A stretch of DNA of 64,000 nt from Pyralis farinalis (taxonomy: Eukaryota > Arthropoda > Insecta > Lepidoptera > Pyralidae). Position numbers and translations under genes: made by a program. The stretch lies in contig OX382283.1 of assembly GCA_947507595.1 (NCBI GenBank), forward strand, positions 454,001-518,000, written 5' to 3'. Shown piece after piece: positions 1 through 10,904 of the stretch (position 1 is the stretch's first letter; every line of letters begins with the position of its first letter). Below the pieces are notes generated by a model. That model was not told where the DNA came from, did not search any database, and saw nothing but the letters and a program-made list of their open reading frames with translations.

Positions 1-19
1 CCATGTTCAGATAGGAGGT

Positions 20-125
20 TGGTTTTTCAGACATTCCTATTCGAAAAAAGCGACAGACACACACACAGACAACCGCACACACAGTCAAACATATAAATTT
101 CATATAGGAACGGTGTTCCTGAACA
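20..125 (-). repeat. interspersed repeat end (AGGAACACCGTTCCT type)
   Basis: Read on the minus strand this carries the motif AGGAACACCGTTCCTAT followed by a CTGTCGCTTTTTTCGAA block. The same block occurs on the plus strand at 29808-29880, and its first part again at 29938-29962. Three copies show that it is interspersed. The first motif is partly self-complementary. Family not identified. Confidence 0.55.
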
Positions 126-358
126 AATCACCGCCGTGGGTCAGGGGATAAAGTGATCTATCTTCACCGATCAGCATCTGGCACGTATCTGCTTTTTGAT
201 AAAATATTCTTCCATTGGTCAGTGGGTTCAAATCCCTGCGAAGTTTAGGCGCTAGAACGTTATGTTTTGGCGAGTAAGTGGCTCAATGCCACCTTTAGAG
301 CCAAAGCCAACCTCATCTGCACGTGGTGCACCCTGCTTATCAACAGACGAGGCTCTGG

Positions 359-560
359 CGAAAAAGAGGTAGGGCACGACGTTAGTACCTCAACCTGACA
401 GTAGACAACTCCCTGGCTGGTTGTTCCTCCGAGTGAGTGAGGTCACCAGAAGATGAGGAGTTGCTGTGTTGTCAGTGGGGTTGGCAACGCGCTAGCGACA
501 TTGTTGCTATTGTTGCATTCATAGGCTGCTTTACTTCAGGCGGATCGTATGCTTGTTTTT
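359..560 (+). repeat. SINE-A fragment, body and tail
   Basis: Diverged copy of the window's commonest SINE (called SINE-A here). Diagnostic blocks are GAGGTAGGGC, ACAACTCCCT, GTGAGGTCACCAG, GAGTTGCTGTGTT and the tail block CATAGGCTGC...CGTATGCTTG. The tRNA-like head is not recognisable. It faces the minus-strand copy at 668-930. Confidence 0.6.
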
Positions 561-667
561 TATATATGTAACTAAAAAAAAGAGTTTATTAGTTGTGACA
601 TACACATCCCAAGCTACGCTACTTTCTCCCATTAAACTCCTCGCATATAATAAAAGAAACCCATTTT

Positions 668-930
668 TCTTTATACAACGTCGGAAGGCAAACAAGCATA
701 CGACCCAACTGATTTAAAACGGTTGCCGTAGCCCATGAACGCCTGCTATACATTAAGTATCACACGCGCGATGCCTCTTCTGCTGCTAACACAGCAACTC
801 TTTAGGAGCTTACTGGTGACCACACTCACACGCAGAAACACAATAACCCTCTAGAGTTGTTGTTATTTGGCTGCGGTTTTCTGTGAGGTGGAGGAACTTC
901 CCCAGACGGGCTGCTTTGATGCGCAGCCTT
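668..930 (-). repeat. SINE-A copy, lacking head
   Basis: On the plus strand the copy starts at its tail (TATACAACGTCGG) and runs through GCATACGACCCAACTG, CTGCTAACACAGCAACTC and GGCTGCGGTTTTCTGTGAGGTGG to GATGCGC. The tRNA-like promoter head is missing, so this is a 5'-truncated SINE. Confidence 0.75.
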
Positions 931-1884
931 ACTGGTCAAATTCTCTTCCAGTTCAAACTAGTTCTTTCATACGGAACTGATTATTTTCAATTATCATCGT
1001 TATAATTATAATTCTGGGTGTCTCGCACACGTTCAAAGCTCACAGACCTTTTGTTTTCCATACGTAGGATAAACCGATCCCAATATTAAAAATCATATAA
1101 GTATTCATCTATATTTCTGTATCTTCACGCCCACGTACCTTGTAGGGCAGGCAGGGAGAAAAAGCGCTGCCTTACACCACAGTCGCTTTTCTAGCATTAG
1201 TAGCTCGTTTCCTTTATAAATATCGCTTAAAACATAAAATTTAGTCTGGACCTGAGACATAATTTATCTTGGCCAATTACTTACATGTAAGCACTGTAAG
1301 CACTATCATAATAATGGAGGTTTTATATGTACGTATGTAATCTATGACATGTACACTGTCATATAATGTTTGTTTGTAATTGACATAGGTTCGAATATTA
1401 TTATTCTATTGTCTCCCGCAATGGTTGTCGTGTTGAAACTATCGATTATATATTGATGTATTATATACCTACGTACTCTGCTTACAACAGTGTATTATTT
1501 TTGTTACATAAAAGCTACATGTCGCAATATACTATTCTCATCTCAAACAAACCCTATAAAAGCCAAAGAATGATAAGTAGAAGAAAAGAATTTCTCCTTG
1601 AGATAATTTATAGTTTCCCCCAGTTTCCGCGTAGGAGCAGCATTTATTGGGATTGCAATTTCCCTACAGACTGGCAGTGTGCCCGTTAAATGGAGAACTA
1701 GTATTCAAACGGGCGAGTGATATACGACGTCATAACAAAGACTCTAATAATCATTCAATCTAATGTTATTTAATATACTCGTAGATACTTTTGTTTAACA
1801 TAAAGATCGAATGATCATATGACCTAATTTTATGTCTTATAATGAACGAGGAATGAATGTTAAATATAAAGAAGTTAAGTAAGT
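931..1884. other. unassigned AT-rich stretch
   Basis: No coding signal or repeat family is recognised. The 78-codon plus-strand frame at 1453-1689 has no recognisable motif and is probably chance. Confidence 0.4.
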
Positions 1885-1985
1885 AAGAGCATTGAATGTT
1901 AAAGAAGCGAGTGAGGTATGTAAGGCCCTCGGTCCTCTCTGTCTACCCCGCAAGGGATTTGGCGTGAAGTTGTACATAGAATGAA
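1885..1985 (+). repeat. LINE family A, 3' end fragment
   Basis: The plus strand reads as the extreme C-terminus of a LINE that recurs throughout the window (called family A here; typical end ...MKRAMNV-EASEVCKDR-LWRSVLSAYPAG). Here the VKEASEVCK-like part and CTCTCTGTCTACCCCGCAAGGGA are visible, followed by the TGAAG-TTGTACATAG tail. 5'-truncated and frameshifted. Confidence 0.65.
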
Positions 1986-2689
1986 CATTTTCTATAATGC
2001 ACTTTTACATTAATAATTTACTTACTGCTATATATTTATTACGTGGTATATACACATCCCTATTCTTTTGCCGTAACATTGAATTATGATCAAACGTATA
2101 TCACTTTTGATAGTCGCAAGACTGACCTAACCTAACCCAGCAATATCAGACTGCTTATAATACTTAATGTTTCCGTATTAAATTGACATTAAACATTAGT
2201 ATAAAAGATGATTATGACTAATGGACGTTATACAAAAAGAGCATAAGTGATCTTTAAATATAAAACAAAGTCGTGTTGGTCATACTATTTATTACTCGAT
2301 AACGGGTAGAGCGATTTTTATGATATTTGTTTTGTAGGATTTGTCTCCGGGTCGAATAGCAGAATAACTATTAAAACATGCAAAAATTAACGAAAATAGT
2401 ATATATAAAGGAAATTTATTTTCTCATACAGTTTATATAAAACACTTTATTATGATACCCCAAGGAAGTAGTGGCAAATTTCAATTAATATTTTATTGTT
2501 CGTCTTGGCGAGTGCTAAAATACCTCCAGCGATAACATTGATCAGTTCTTATTTACACCGAATTCGTGTCAGTTCAGGGAATCCCGATCTCGATTCGGAT
2601 CTCGGTGAATGAAGACATACATGGCCAGACTTTGCTTTATGCTTAATCGAAGAAATGTGGTACATCACGTGCGGTAGTTTGTTAGTGAA
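1986..2689. other. unassigned AT-rich stretch
   Basis: No open frame of substance, RNA gene or recognised repeat was found between the LINE A fragment and the Helitron relic. Confidence 0.35.
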
Positions 2690-3475
2690 GTTAGGAATGC
2701 TACTGCACATCGTGGAATGAACGACAATGTTACTCGAGAATTGTTTTTTTGAACCAATTAGTTGAAGCGAACGTACCACTGATGAACCCCCCACAGAAGG
2801 AAGTGTGCGGTACGTTAACGAAGGCAAATGATGATGTAAATGGCTTAGCATGTCATTGAATTTGCCCAGTTTGACCACTTTTCGCAAGATATCCGAAATT
2901 GCAGTTGCTTCTTTTAGGATAGCGGTCATGTTACTAAAAAACGCACAACGTCTCATACAGCGTTGAAATTATCGTTAAACCTTCAAACGACTGAAAAACC
3001 GACATCCAACATTCAGCAAGGGTTTTGCAATACTCAGCACGGACCAAAGTTTTGGTAACAAGTAAAATCATCATCTCTATGTATGCATAATGACGCATAA
3101 ACGCGTATTGAAAGCGTATGTAATGATCTGGGCAATGACTCGAGATGTTTTGAAGGCGCAATGATTCCACTGCCTGGCGACTTCCGCCAAATAATACCAG
3201 CTATTTCAAGATCCGCTGGCGTTGAAATAGAGACTTGCCTCAAATCATCGACTCTGTGGCGCTATGCGACGAAACTTCAGCTGACGGCAAACACGCGAGC
3301 TGCATTGCTAAACGACCCATCTGCCGCGGTGTCTCCGAGCAATTACCGGCTATCGGTAATGGTCGTATTCCTGTCGAGGAATCTAACGGATTGATTTCGT
3401 ATCCATCGAATTTTACAATTTCTTCTCAATGAAGGACGAGCTCATCGTGCCGCTGAAAATCACTATTAAAACTAA
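2690..3475 (+). pseudogene. Helitron Rep/helicase relic, helicase core
   Basis: Across several frames the plus strand encodes blocks of the Helitron (Pif1-like) helicase. In order: a stretch like HSALKL-LNLQ---KPTSNI (near 2950-3030), CIMTHKRVLKA (near 3085-3120, in place of the usual DECTMAHK--LEA), then FEGAMIPLPGDFRQIIP (near 3150-3195) and CLKSS-LWRYATKLQLTANTRA (3235-3300), ending NGRIPVEES-GLISYP. GDFRQ..P is the conserved helicase motif after the Walker boxes. The upstream P-loop (GGTGKT) was not found and the reading frame is broken several times, so this is a dead fragment of an autonomous Helitron. The Rep (HUH) part is absent from the window. The family assignment rests on motif order recalled from known Helitron proteins. 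Confidence 0.8.
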
Positions 3476-3784
3476 CAACACCATTCAAAATTAAATCGTT
3501 AGTCTACTGCATTCCTTCAAATTTGCTGACTACGAGTAGATAACGAACCAAGACGAAGCGACCACCTATACAACTGATTGTTTAAACTCATTTGATTAAA
3601 CTGACTTGTCCCCGCACTATTTACAACCGAAGGTTAGCTCGGCAGTTAATTCAACGAAGGGAATCGACTCGAATACAACCCTTCCAGCAAGTAGCTTAGT
3701 ATAGAGTAGTGCAACAATGGTACGCGAATCATTTCGTTGGCTTCTATAAAGGTAATGCTTTGCTGAGATGTGAATTATATTAGT

Positions 3785-4360
3785 TTTTAGGGTTCCGTAC
3801 CCAAAGGGTAAAACGGAACCCTATTACTGAGGCTCCGCTGTCCGTCCGTCCGTCCGTCCGTCCGTCCGTTCGTCCGTCCGTCCGTCCGTCCGTCCGTCCG
3901 TCCGTCCGTTCGTCTGTCACCAGGCTGTATCTCATGAACCGTGATAGTTAGACAGTTGAAATTTTCACAGATGATGTATTTCTGTTGCCGCTATAACAAC
4001 AAATACTAAAAAATAGAATAAAATAAATATTTAAGGGGGCTCCCATACAACAAACGTTATTTTTTTGCCTTTTTAGGGTTCCGTACCCAAAGGGTAAAAC
4101 GGAACCCTATTACTGAGACTTCGCTGTCCGTCCGTCCGTCTGTCACCAGGCTGTATCTCATGAACCGTGATAGTTAGACAGTTGAAATTTTCACAGATGA
4201 TGTATTTCTGTTGCCGCTATAACAACAAATACTAAAAAATAGAATAAAATAAATATTTAAGGGGGCTCCCATACAACAAACGTGATTTTTTTGCCGTTTT
4301 TATAGATAATGGTACGGAACCCTTCGTGTGCGAGTCCGACTCGCACTTGGCCGATTTTAA
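3785..4360 (+). repeat. GGTTCCGTACCC interspersed repeat, tandem pair
   Basis: Two consecutive copies of the common lepidopteran repeat that begins TTAGGGTTCCGTACCCAAAG. Each continues with a TCCG microsatellite, a block beginning CACCAGGCTGTATCTCATG, and CTCCCATACAACAAACG. The second copy runs on to the usual end GGTACGGAACCCTTCGTG followed by GAGTCCGACTCGCACTTGGCC. The two copies are nearly identical except for the length of the TCCG tract. Start and end share an inverted GGTTCCGTACC/GGTACGGAACC match, so a non-autonomous DNA or rolling-circle element is possible. Confidence 0.8.
3839..3915 (+). repeat. (TCCG)n microsatellite
   Basis: About 18 tandem TCCG units with two TTCG interruptions. 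It lies inside the first copy of the GGTTCCGTACCC repeat. The second copy carries only about three units. Confidence 0.95.
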
Positions 4361-4627
4361 TATAATTAAATACTTCTCATTCATATTTTTGAACATTTAT
4401 TGTATTTAATTAATTTTGTCTTAACAGAAAACTGAATTTATTTCGCCTAATAAGTTAAAACAACATTTAATGCTTTCGAGGCGGTACGAAGTTCGCCGAC
4501 TCAGCTAGTAGTTATATAAAACATTAAACTAAATGCCATTAGAGCAAACGATGGTCATATGATATATAATGTTAGGTGAAATGAAATTATATTATGTGTT
4601 TATGTAGGTAAATTGATAATTATATAC

Positions 4628-4812
4628 CACCACCACAACAACCCTTACTCATCCCACTGCAGGGATACGGGTCTCCCTTCAACAGAAGGGATTTAGAGCA
4701 TACTCCGCCACGCTGCTCAAATGCGGATAGACGGAGGCCGGTGTTTTCAAGCCGCCCGAAGGCCACTGACTTAGTTCAACGACGGTGATCTGTCGACAAC
4801 AAACTTGACGTG
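4628..4812 (+). repeat. interspersed repeat H
   Basis: Begins ACCACCACAACAACCC and contains CACTGCAGGGATACGGGTCT, CATACTCCGCCACGCTGCTC and GGCCACTGACTTAG. A second copy with the same block order lies at 17588-17745. Name assigned here only. No coding potential. Confidence 0.65.
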
Positions 4813-4991
4813 CCCTTCGACGCACGGAGAAACTCGAGATAGTTAAACCCATCCATAGACAGGCTGCGGTCGACGTTGCTTAACCTGCGTGTTTAGTTAC
4901 AATGACTCGCGCAACGACGTCATCGAGCTCTCAATAATTGTATAATTTGAGGGTTATTGCAAGTGGAATTATATTATATGTTATTAAAGAT

Positions 4992-5305
4992 AAGATAAAG
5001 ATTCATTTATTCACTAAAACAAGGTTATATAGATGTTATATTAATATGTCATGTTGCTCTTATTCTACCCAATTTTGGGCGAGTGAATTTACAATTTATT
5101 ACGTAAGTATTCGTCAATTGAATAATAGCATTTATTTAATAATATGGCATGCAATTTCTTTTTGAAAATTCGTAACCTGAGATCTTTAAGACTGTCAGGT
5201 AGATGATTGTATATTTTTATAGTCATACAGTAAACATTTTTTTGAAATTGTGCCAGTCGTATTATAGGTGTCACCAGTCTATTTTTGTGTCTTGTCCTTT
5301 ATTTA
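4992..5305 (-). pseudogene. LINE C-terminal remnant (family F)
   Basis: The minus strand encodes a continuous C-terminal segment beginning near RTRHKNRL and running through YNHLPDSLKDL and a final YYSIDEYL. This is the layout seen after the reverse transcriptase domain in jockey/CR1-type LINEs (TRNK...RL...YN.LP...YYS..EYL). The 3' end on the minus strand is marked by a TAAGATAAAGATTCATTTATT-like signature near 4992. No RT domain remains, so it is a 5'-truncated insertion. Confidence 0.7.
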
Positions 5306-5737
5306 TTTATTTATTATTATTATGTCGTATACCCATACTACGAGTAATTACGGCTAAATACTCTTAATAGGGTGTAGTCTGAGTCAGTCGGTCATTCACC
5401 GACGGTCCTCAGTTACAATTCTGGTGTGGACATGTATCATGTACCACTGATTTTGTGGATTTATGTACATATTTGCAACTGTCGCTTGCTCGGCGGTGAA
5501 GGACCACTTCGCGAGCCAATTGGCGCGACCCAGTAATTACGAAGAACGTGCATCTTCACCTAAGAAATGTCTGCTTACACCTCCCGGTTGAGGATGTCTG
5601 ACGGCAGTCGCTCCATGGTAAAATCAGTACCCTCGCCACACCGTTGGGTAGCGGACATCGCCGACACTAAAGGATTAACAGACGGGATAGCGTTAGGAAG
5701 AAGAAGACTCTTAATAATATTTAATATTACCAGTTTT
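5306..5737. other. unassigned, with a CGGCGGTGAAGGA repeat
   Basis: Contains a short ATTT/ATT tract near 5298-5325. At 5490-5510 it has GCTCGGCGGTGAAGGA, a block also seen at 17890-17910 (minus), 33015-33035 (minus) and 43538-43560. No gene was recognised. Confidence 0.4.
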
Positions 5738-6100
5738 GATGAGCTCGTCTTTGACACCAACGCTCGTGGGTTCGATTCCCATACAACACAAATATTTGTG
5801 CGCGTGTCTCTTTGTCACGATCTGGGTGTAGGTGAGGTAGGGCGCATCGAAGCAGCCAGTCTGGGGAAGTATCTCCACCTCGCAGAAACCCGCAGCCAAA
5901 TAACAAACTCCCTGGAGGGTTGTCGTGTTCCTGCGCGTGAGTGAGGTCGCGATTGAGCTCCTAAGGAGTTGCTGTGTTACAAGCGGAGGTGACATCGAGC
6001 GAGTGATACGTAATGTACTACCAGCGTTCATAGGCACCTGTAGCCGCTTTACATCAGGACGAGCATGTTTGTATGCGTCTCGACGTTGTACAAAAGATAA
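5738..6100 (+). repeat. SINE-A copy, near full length
   Basis: Starts with a damaged tRNA-like head. The A box is largely lost, but CCAACGCTCGTGGGTTCGAT retains a clear B-box-like GGTTCGATTCC. It continues through CATCGAAGCAGCCAGTCTGG, ACCCGCAGCCAAATAACAA and CTCCTAAGGAGTTGCTGTGT to the tail CGACGTTGTACAAAA. One of the most complete copies in the window. Confidence 0.85.
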
Positions 6101-6383
6101 ACACTCTCTTACGTACACAACGCATCCCTATGTCATGTGCCACTGCCTCGCACGCCGCATTAGGTCACAATAGTGCCGTGTATTGTTCTAAACAGATTTT
6201 CACGTGTATGTAACAAGTTTGTATGACGCATTCCGTGCAAATAAAACCTATTCACTGAACTCAAAGTTCGTCGTCGACGAACGTTGTAAGCTCCCGAGAA
6301 ACAGTTTGTTGTATGCGATGAATAAAATTTCAGCAGCAATTGTATAATCGTCGTTTGAATGATATACCTATATAGTCTGTATG

Positions 6384-6470
6384 AGAGCTTGTTCTACAGA
6401 GAAAGTCGTCAAGTGCGAGTCCTGCTCGCGCTCGGAGAGTTCCGTAAAAGAGTAAAAAAAATATTTTGAC
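6384..6470 (-). repeat. repeat end, inverted partner of 9655-9742
   Basis: AGAGCTTGTTCTACAGAGAA followed by the GTCGTCAAGTGCGAGTCCTGC block is nearly the exact reverse complement of 9655-9742. The CGAGTC-GACTCGCACTTG motif is the end signature of the GGTTCCGTACCC-type repeats. The pair is about 3.2 kb apart and faces outward from the material between. Confidence 0.7.
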
Positions 6471-6571
6471 AAATTGTTTTCAGAAACTTAATTCCGTTCG
6501 AATTCGAAATTTAAATTGTTTGCAATTTTTCACATTATGAAGCAAGAAAGCAATTTGACCGAACACTTCTT

Positions 6572-6702
6572 TTTTTAAGTGGTGAGCCATACAAGCATAC
6601 GGCCCACCTGATGTATAGCGGTTACCGTAGCCTATGAACGCTTGTAATACATTAAGTAACACTCGCGCGATGCCTCCTCTGCGCCACGGAGCTAGTCAAG
6701 CT
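6572..6702 (-). repeat. SINE-A with body deleted
   Basis: The minus strand shows the SINE-A tail (CATACAAGCATACGGCCCAC ... CGCGCGATGCCTCCTCTG) joined directly to the head sequence GCGCCACGGAGCTAGTCAAG. About 200 bp of body are missing. This internal deletion keeps both ends. Confidence 0.75.
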
Positions 6703-7104
6703 TCTTTTTCGTTGAACGGTTCTTTAGGCGCGTTCAGTAAACTTTTGGTGAGAGGAAATCCAGTATAGTATATATGTATGAGTTTTATTTGTTTGATTCG
6801 ACCGGGAGAAGTCATCATATTCGTTACAGCGGCTTGTCCTGTCTGGGAATCGGTGGCTAGTTTGGTTTTCGAAACAAAAGCCGGCGCTCCCTCATCCCTC
6901 CTTCCACATATTAGTTATGTAAATGGAAGCCATGTTACCTTTGTTCTACTTGAGAACTTTAATAAAAATGGGACGCAGTTTGTCCCACTGAATTACCATT
7001 TTAGGGGGTGTAAGAAACCCTCCCACATTTTATAGAACCCAACAACTACTGGTCCCGTCTATGTAGAAATATGGTGGTATCGCGTTGCCACCCTAGCTGC
7101 AAAC
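6703..7104. other. unassigned, contains an 85-codon open frame
   Basis: A plus-strand open frame spans 6778-7035. Its translation shows no motif, signal peptide or family resemblance that could be recognised. Nothing else was seen. Confidence 0.3.
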
Positions 7105-7107
7105 ACA

Positions 7108-7316
7108 CCAGCTCCTTAGGAGTTCACCGGTAACCTCACTCACTTGCAGCAATACAACAAAGCACCGCGGAGTTACTTTCCAAGACGAGCTGCTTTGTCA
7201 ACCTCCTTAAAGCCAGTTCAAGACAAACGACTTGTCCATTCACACATATATATATATCCTGTTTGGGAATCGTACCCACGAGCCTTGGTGTCAAAGAGCC
7301 GTTCCTAACCACTCCT
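7108..7316 (-). repeat. SINE-A fragment, head and body
   Basis: The minus-strand copy keeps the head (GGGAATCGTACCCACGAGCC, with the B box complement) and part of the body (CTCCTTAGGAGTTCACCGGT). The tail is absent. A TA microsatellite (ATATATATAT) has grown inside. Confidence 0.7.
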
Positions 7317-7496
7317 CCACCAACAGCCACCACATTTTTTACGTTGATATGTTTGTTAAACGATGTTATATTAAAGATTGGGTTAATAATACTAGTAACT
7401 CAGGCATATTTTTTTTAATCACGTAATAAAACAGACAAGTTTACTACTGTATACAAGTTATAGTCATTATCCAATGACTATTTTCATAGTATTTTT

Positions 7497-7850
7497 AGGG
7501 TTCCGTACCCGGAAAGGAAAAACGGAACCCTTATAGGATCACTTTGTTGTCGGTCCGTCTGTCTGTCAAGACCCTTTTTCTCAGGACCGGGTAGAGCTAT
7601 CAAGCTGAAATTAATATCAAATACTCAGGTCTGCAATCTAACAAATCAAACTTCTAAGTCAACGCAATCAAAAGATATGTTTATACCTCGTTTATGCGCA
7701 TATTTCGACAATCGCAAGAGAATCAAAACCTATAGGGTACTTCCCGTTGACATGAAATTTGGTAAAAAGCAGTGTCATATAACACAAGTAAAGAAAAAAA
7801 ATCCGAAAAGCATAAATTTGTAGTTACAGCACAAAATTTTTTTTCTTTTA
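7497..7850 (+). repeat. GGTTCCGTACCC-type repeat, second subfamily
   Basis: Starts TTTTAGGGTTCCGTACCCGG and proceeds through CCTTATAGGATCACTTTGTT, GTCTGTCTGTCAAGACCC and CAACGCAATCAAAAGATATG to AAAATCCGAAAAGC. The start motif is shared with 3785-4360 but the body differs. The usual terminal GAGTCCGACTCGCACTTG is not adjacent. Confidence 0.75.
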
Positions 7851-7852
7851 TT

Positions 7853-9627
7853 CTGTAGGGCAAGCACGAATCCTTTGCGAAAAAACATTCGTATCGTCAT
7901 CGTATACAATTTGTATGAAAATTGAGCAGCGCCTCTATCGGACGTAAAAGTAACTACATTTTGAAGCACAAAGTACTTTCGTATCGAGCTCGTATCGTAA
8001 CGTGTACGTATCTTGACATATTTGTATGAAATTTGGGAGCACGAACTTTGTTTTAACGTATGGTATCGAGAATCTCGAAGGCTAGCTATCGAAACTTACG
8101 AATATTTATTCACGTAAAAATTGTGGATGAAACAACTTGCGTAATTGTGAAAACATAGTGTTTGACCATTGTTTTCAGTGTTTTTAGTAGTATTTCGTTT
8201 GAAAACATTAGTAGACTAATGTTTTACATAAAATGCAAGATTTACCTAGTGTTTAACGTAGTTTATTGTGTTATTTTATTATCTTATTACAATACTTATT
8301 GAACACCCAGTAAATGAACAATAATATAGAAAACCTATACTAATAATATAGAAAAATAAACCTATTTTTTCAATTACTAGTAGCATGAAATAAACATTTG
8401 TAAATAATAAATTTATATATTAAATATATAGTTTATATTTCATTCTACTAACACATAATTGAAAAAAATATGTATTTGTACTAAAGTACCTACCGTTATT
8501 TTTATTTATTGATTATGTTACACAGAAGTAAGTCGCAGAAATAACAAAGAAAATCAACAAAACTGCTAGATCTGATAGAAACTGAATTAAAAAATAGTTT
8601 TGCCTTCAATGATTACAACCAGCCCTTCACCAGTGCCAGTAGCAGCCCTATAGATATTTGCCTAATGCATATCTGACGAGCTCGGTGGCTCAGTCGTGAA
8701 TGACGCGACTTTGACACCAACGCTCGTGGGTTCGATTCCCACACAAGGCAAACATTTGTGTGCATGAACATGTCTGTTTGTCTTGGTCTGGGTATTTTCT
8801 GTGTATAATAAGTATGTATTTACAAAAAAAAAAAAAAATGTATTTACGTATGTTTATCAGTTGTCTAGTACCCATAACACAAGCTTCGCTTACTTTGGGG
8901 CTAGATGGCGCTGTGTAATTTGTCCGACAATATTTATTATTATTATTATTATTATATCGTGTTGTTTTTAAAGGAGCTCCAACCTTGACCCAATAAAATG
9001 AAATAAATTAAAACAAAAACTGAGTTCACACTCCGTCACAAAAACAATCAAAAAATACTGATAAGGTATATGCGACATGAACGAAATCGATTGATGACTT
9101 TTTATATATTATACTTAGGACGAGCACTTGAAATTCTTGAGACTATTAAATGCATACCTTGCGACCTTTGATTATTTATACGATATATAAATAAACAAAG
9201 CTTGCGACAGTTCTCCTTTGTCGAGTCTCCGAGACAGAATATCAAGAAGCCGTTCAGAAATAAAAGTAATCCAGCTGTTTATGTTTTTCACATTAAAAGA
9301 TAATTTATATTTTTTCAAATATTAATACAATTTAAAATGTTAATACAAAAAGAATATTCATATTTCAAAGTTTTTGTACATAATCCACTCGAATATTTCA
9401 TAGAATACTACAGATAAAAATTACAAGAACAACTTCATCTAATTTCAGAACGAATCGTTCACTCAATTTGTTCGTTCCCGGTTTACGTAGTATTGAAATG
9501 CTATCGAGTATACGAAAGGACGACGAAGGTGCTTCGTGCTATGTACTAGCGTGATGCTGCGTAATACTATCGAGGACTCGTTACGATTACGATAGGAGTT
9601 TCTAATATGTTCGTGCTTACCCTACTG
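7853..9627. mobile_element. candidate non-autonomous TIR element
   Basis: The ends match inversely. CTGTAGGGCAAGCACGAA at 7853 pairs with TTCGTGCTTACCCTACTG ending at 9627, with two mismatches in about 18 bp. Both ends continue into ATCGTA/TCGTAT-rich sub-terminal repeats (7885-8110 and 9480-9600). No transposase frame is present. The interior holds a type-B SINE (8675-8968) and AT-rich DNA. No convincing target-site duplication was found, so the boundaries are provisional. Confidence 0.45.
8675..8968 (+). repeat. SINE-B: shared tRNA head, LINE-like tail
   Basis: The head GACGAGCTCGGTGGCTCAGT ... CCAACGCTCGTGGGTTCGAT is the same as in SINE-A. After TTGGTCTGGGTATTTTC, however, the sequence switches to TGTATAATAAGTATGTATTT, a 15-A run, AACACAAGCTTCGCTTACTT and GGGGCTAGATGGCGCTGTGT, ending in an ATT microsatellite. 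This tail resembles lepidopteran LINE 3' ends. A second copy with the same junction lies at 36803-37024. Confidence 0.8.
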
Positions 9628-9654
9628 TAAATTATTTGGCAAAATTTTTTTTTT

Positions 9655-9742
9655 ACTCTTTTACGGAACTCTCCGAGCGCGAGCCGGACTCGCACTTGAC
9701 GACTTTCTCTGTAGAACAAGCTCTCATACATTAGTATATGTA
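9655..9742 (+). repeat. repeat end, inverted partner of 6384-6470
   Basis: CGGAACTCTCCGAGCGCGAG then CGGACTCGCACTTGACGACT and CAGAGAAAGTCG-type sequence. Reverse complement of 6384-6470 over about 80 bp. End signature of the GGTTCCGTACCC superfamily. Confidence 0.7.
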
Positions 9743-9989
9743 TATATAAGGTGTTTTTTTTTTATATGCCCGAACTTCAATGGGAGAAAGAATATCGTTT
9801 ATCTGTTACGATAGACAAGAAACTTCGTGTCCCGGCATCGTCAAAAAAGTTTGAAAAATCAAATAAATAAAGTGCCTACTTGGTTCATGGTGCATAATGA
9901 TTGCCCCGTCATCATCATCATCAGTTGTTAATAATTCAGCTTGACGGGGTCGATGCACGGGTCGCGGGTCTAATCGAACACGCCATTTA

Positions 9990-10080
9990 CGCAGCGACGA
10001 CCACAGCGTTTATAGGCTACGATAACCACTTTACATCAGGTCGACCGTACGCCTCCCAACGTTGTATTCAAAAAAGTAAT
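9990..10080 (+). repeat. SINE-A tail fragment
   Basis: GCGTTTATAGGCTACGATAA, CTTTACATCAGGTCGACCGT and CCTCCCAACGTTGTATTC match the SINE-A tail. Head and body are absent. Confidence 0.7.
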
Positions 10081-10394
10081 ACCTATGACTATGCCGGTAG
10101 AGTAACGCTGATAGCTACCTATCTATTTAAATAAAAATGGAAATTTAGAATACTTACCGGATATAACAGCTGATCCAATTTTATTGAAAAAGGTCACAAA
10201 CTTTCCATCACACTTTCACACAGGCTTTGGACTGTCAAATTAATGTAATAACGTTAAATTTGAGTATTTAGTGTTTGTTACGACAACATTAAAGACTAGA
10301 TAGACGTGGTTTGATATTGAAAAATAAAAAGCTATCGGATAACGTTTGTTGCATTAACTGGGCTTGTTTAAAAGTTCATCAGTTTATTTACAAG

Positions 10395-10660
10395 TTATTT
10401 ACACATCTCAATCACGACACTAAATACAAAATTGTTGCACGCATCCTGGCGTTCTATACAAAGGTTCCTATCCACCTCGCATGGCGTACGTAACGTCCAG
10501 ATACTCGCGAACACAAGGCGTAATGGGCTGGTGCTCCATCGTGCTGGAAGTATAAACACGTACGCTTCTGCAGTGATGTTATTAGACATTTGGAGATACT
10601 CCTGATTAGAATAACGACGTCCAGGCATGATTACGGTCACGCGTACTAGTGTAATGCGCG
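10395..10660 (-). pseudogene. Tc1/mariner-superfamily transposase remnant (DGAPAHYA type)
   Basis: On the minus strand one frame reads YFQHDGAPAHYAL, the block containing the second catalytic aspartate of mariner-like DDE/D transposases. A neighbouring frame continues with VREYLDVTYAMR. A +1 shift then recovers RWIG. The order QHDGAPAHYA-VREYLD-RWIG matches a transposase lineage distinct from both mariners at 20-22 kb, whose blocks are HHDNAPSHTA and LLHDNARPHTA. The third catalytic block (SPDL-P-D) was not found. Heavily decayed. Confidence 0.65.
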
Positions 10661-10904
10661 CCACTGGGAAACAATGGCCGCTCGCGCCGCGCGTGCGCCT
10701 TGTGGCGTAGATGACGCATGCGCGGGAAGGCGTATTGTACCTGCGTACCGTAACGGCATGCATTTTCCTAGCTGGTTGGTACATACAACAGAAAGCTATT
10801 TTTTATGACGGATATTATTTTTCTATGAAAGAATTTGTAACACGTGGGGCATAAAATATATTTACTATCATAATCTTCGATTATCCTAGTTTTTATAGTT
10901 TTCC

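Noticed and set aside
5567..6173. overlapping 125- and 135-codon frames on both strands
   Set aside because: They coincide with a SINE-A copy and similar shadow frames recur wherever SINE-A is well preserved.
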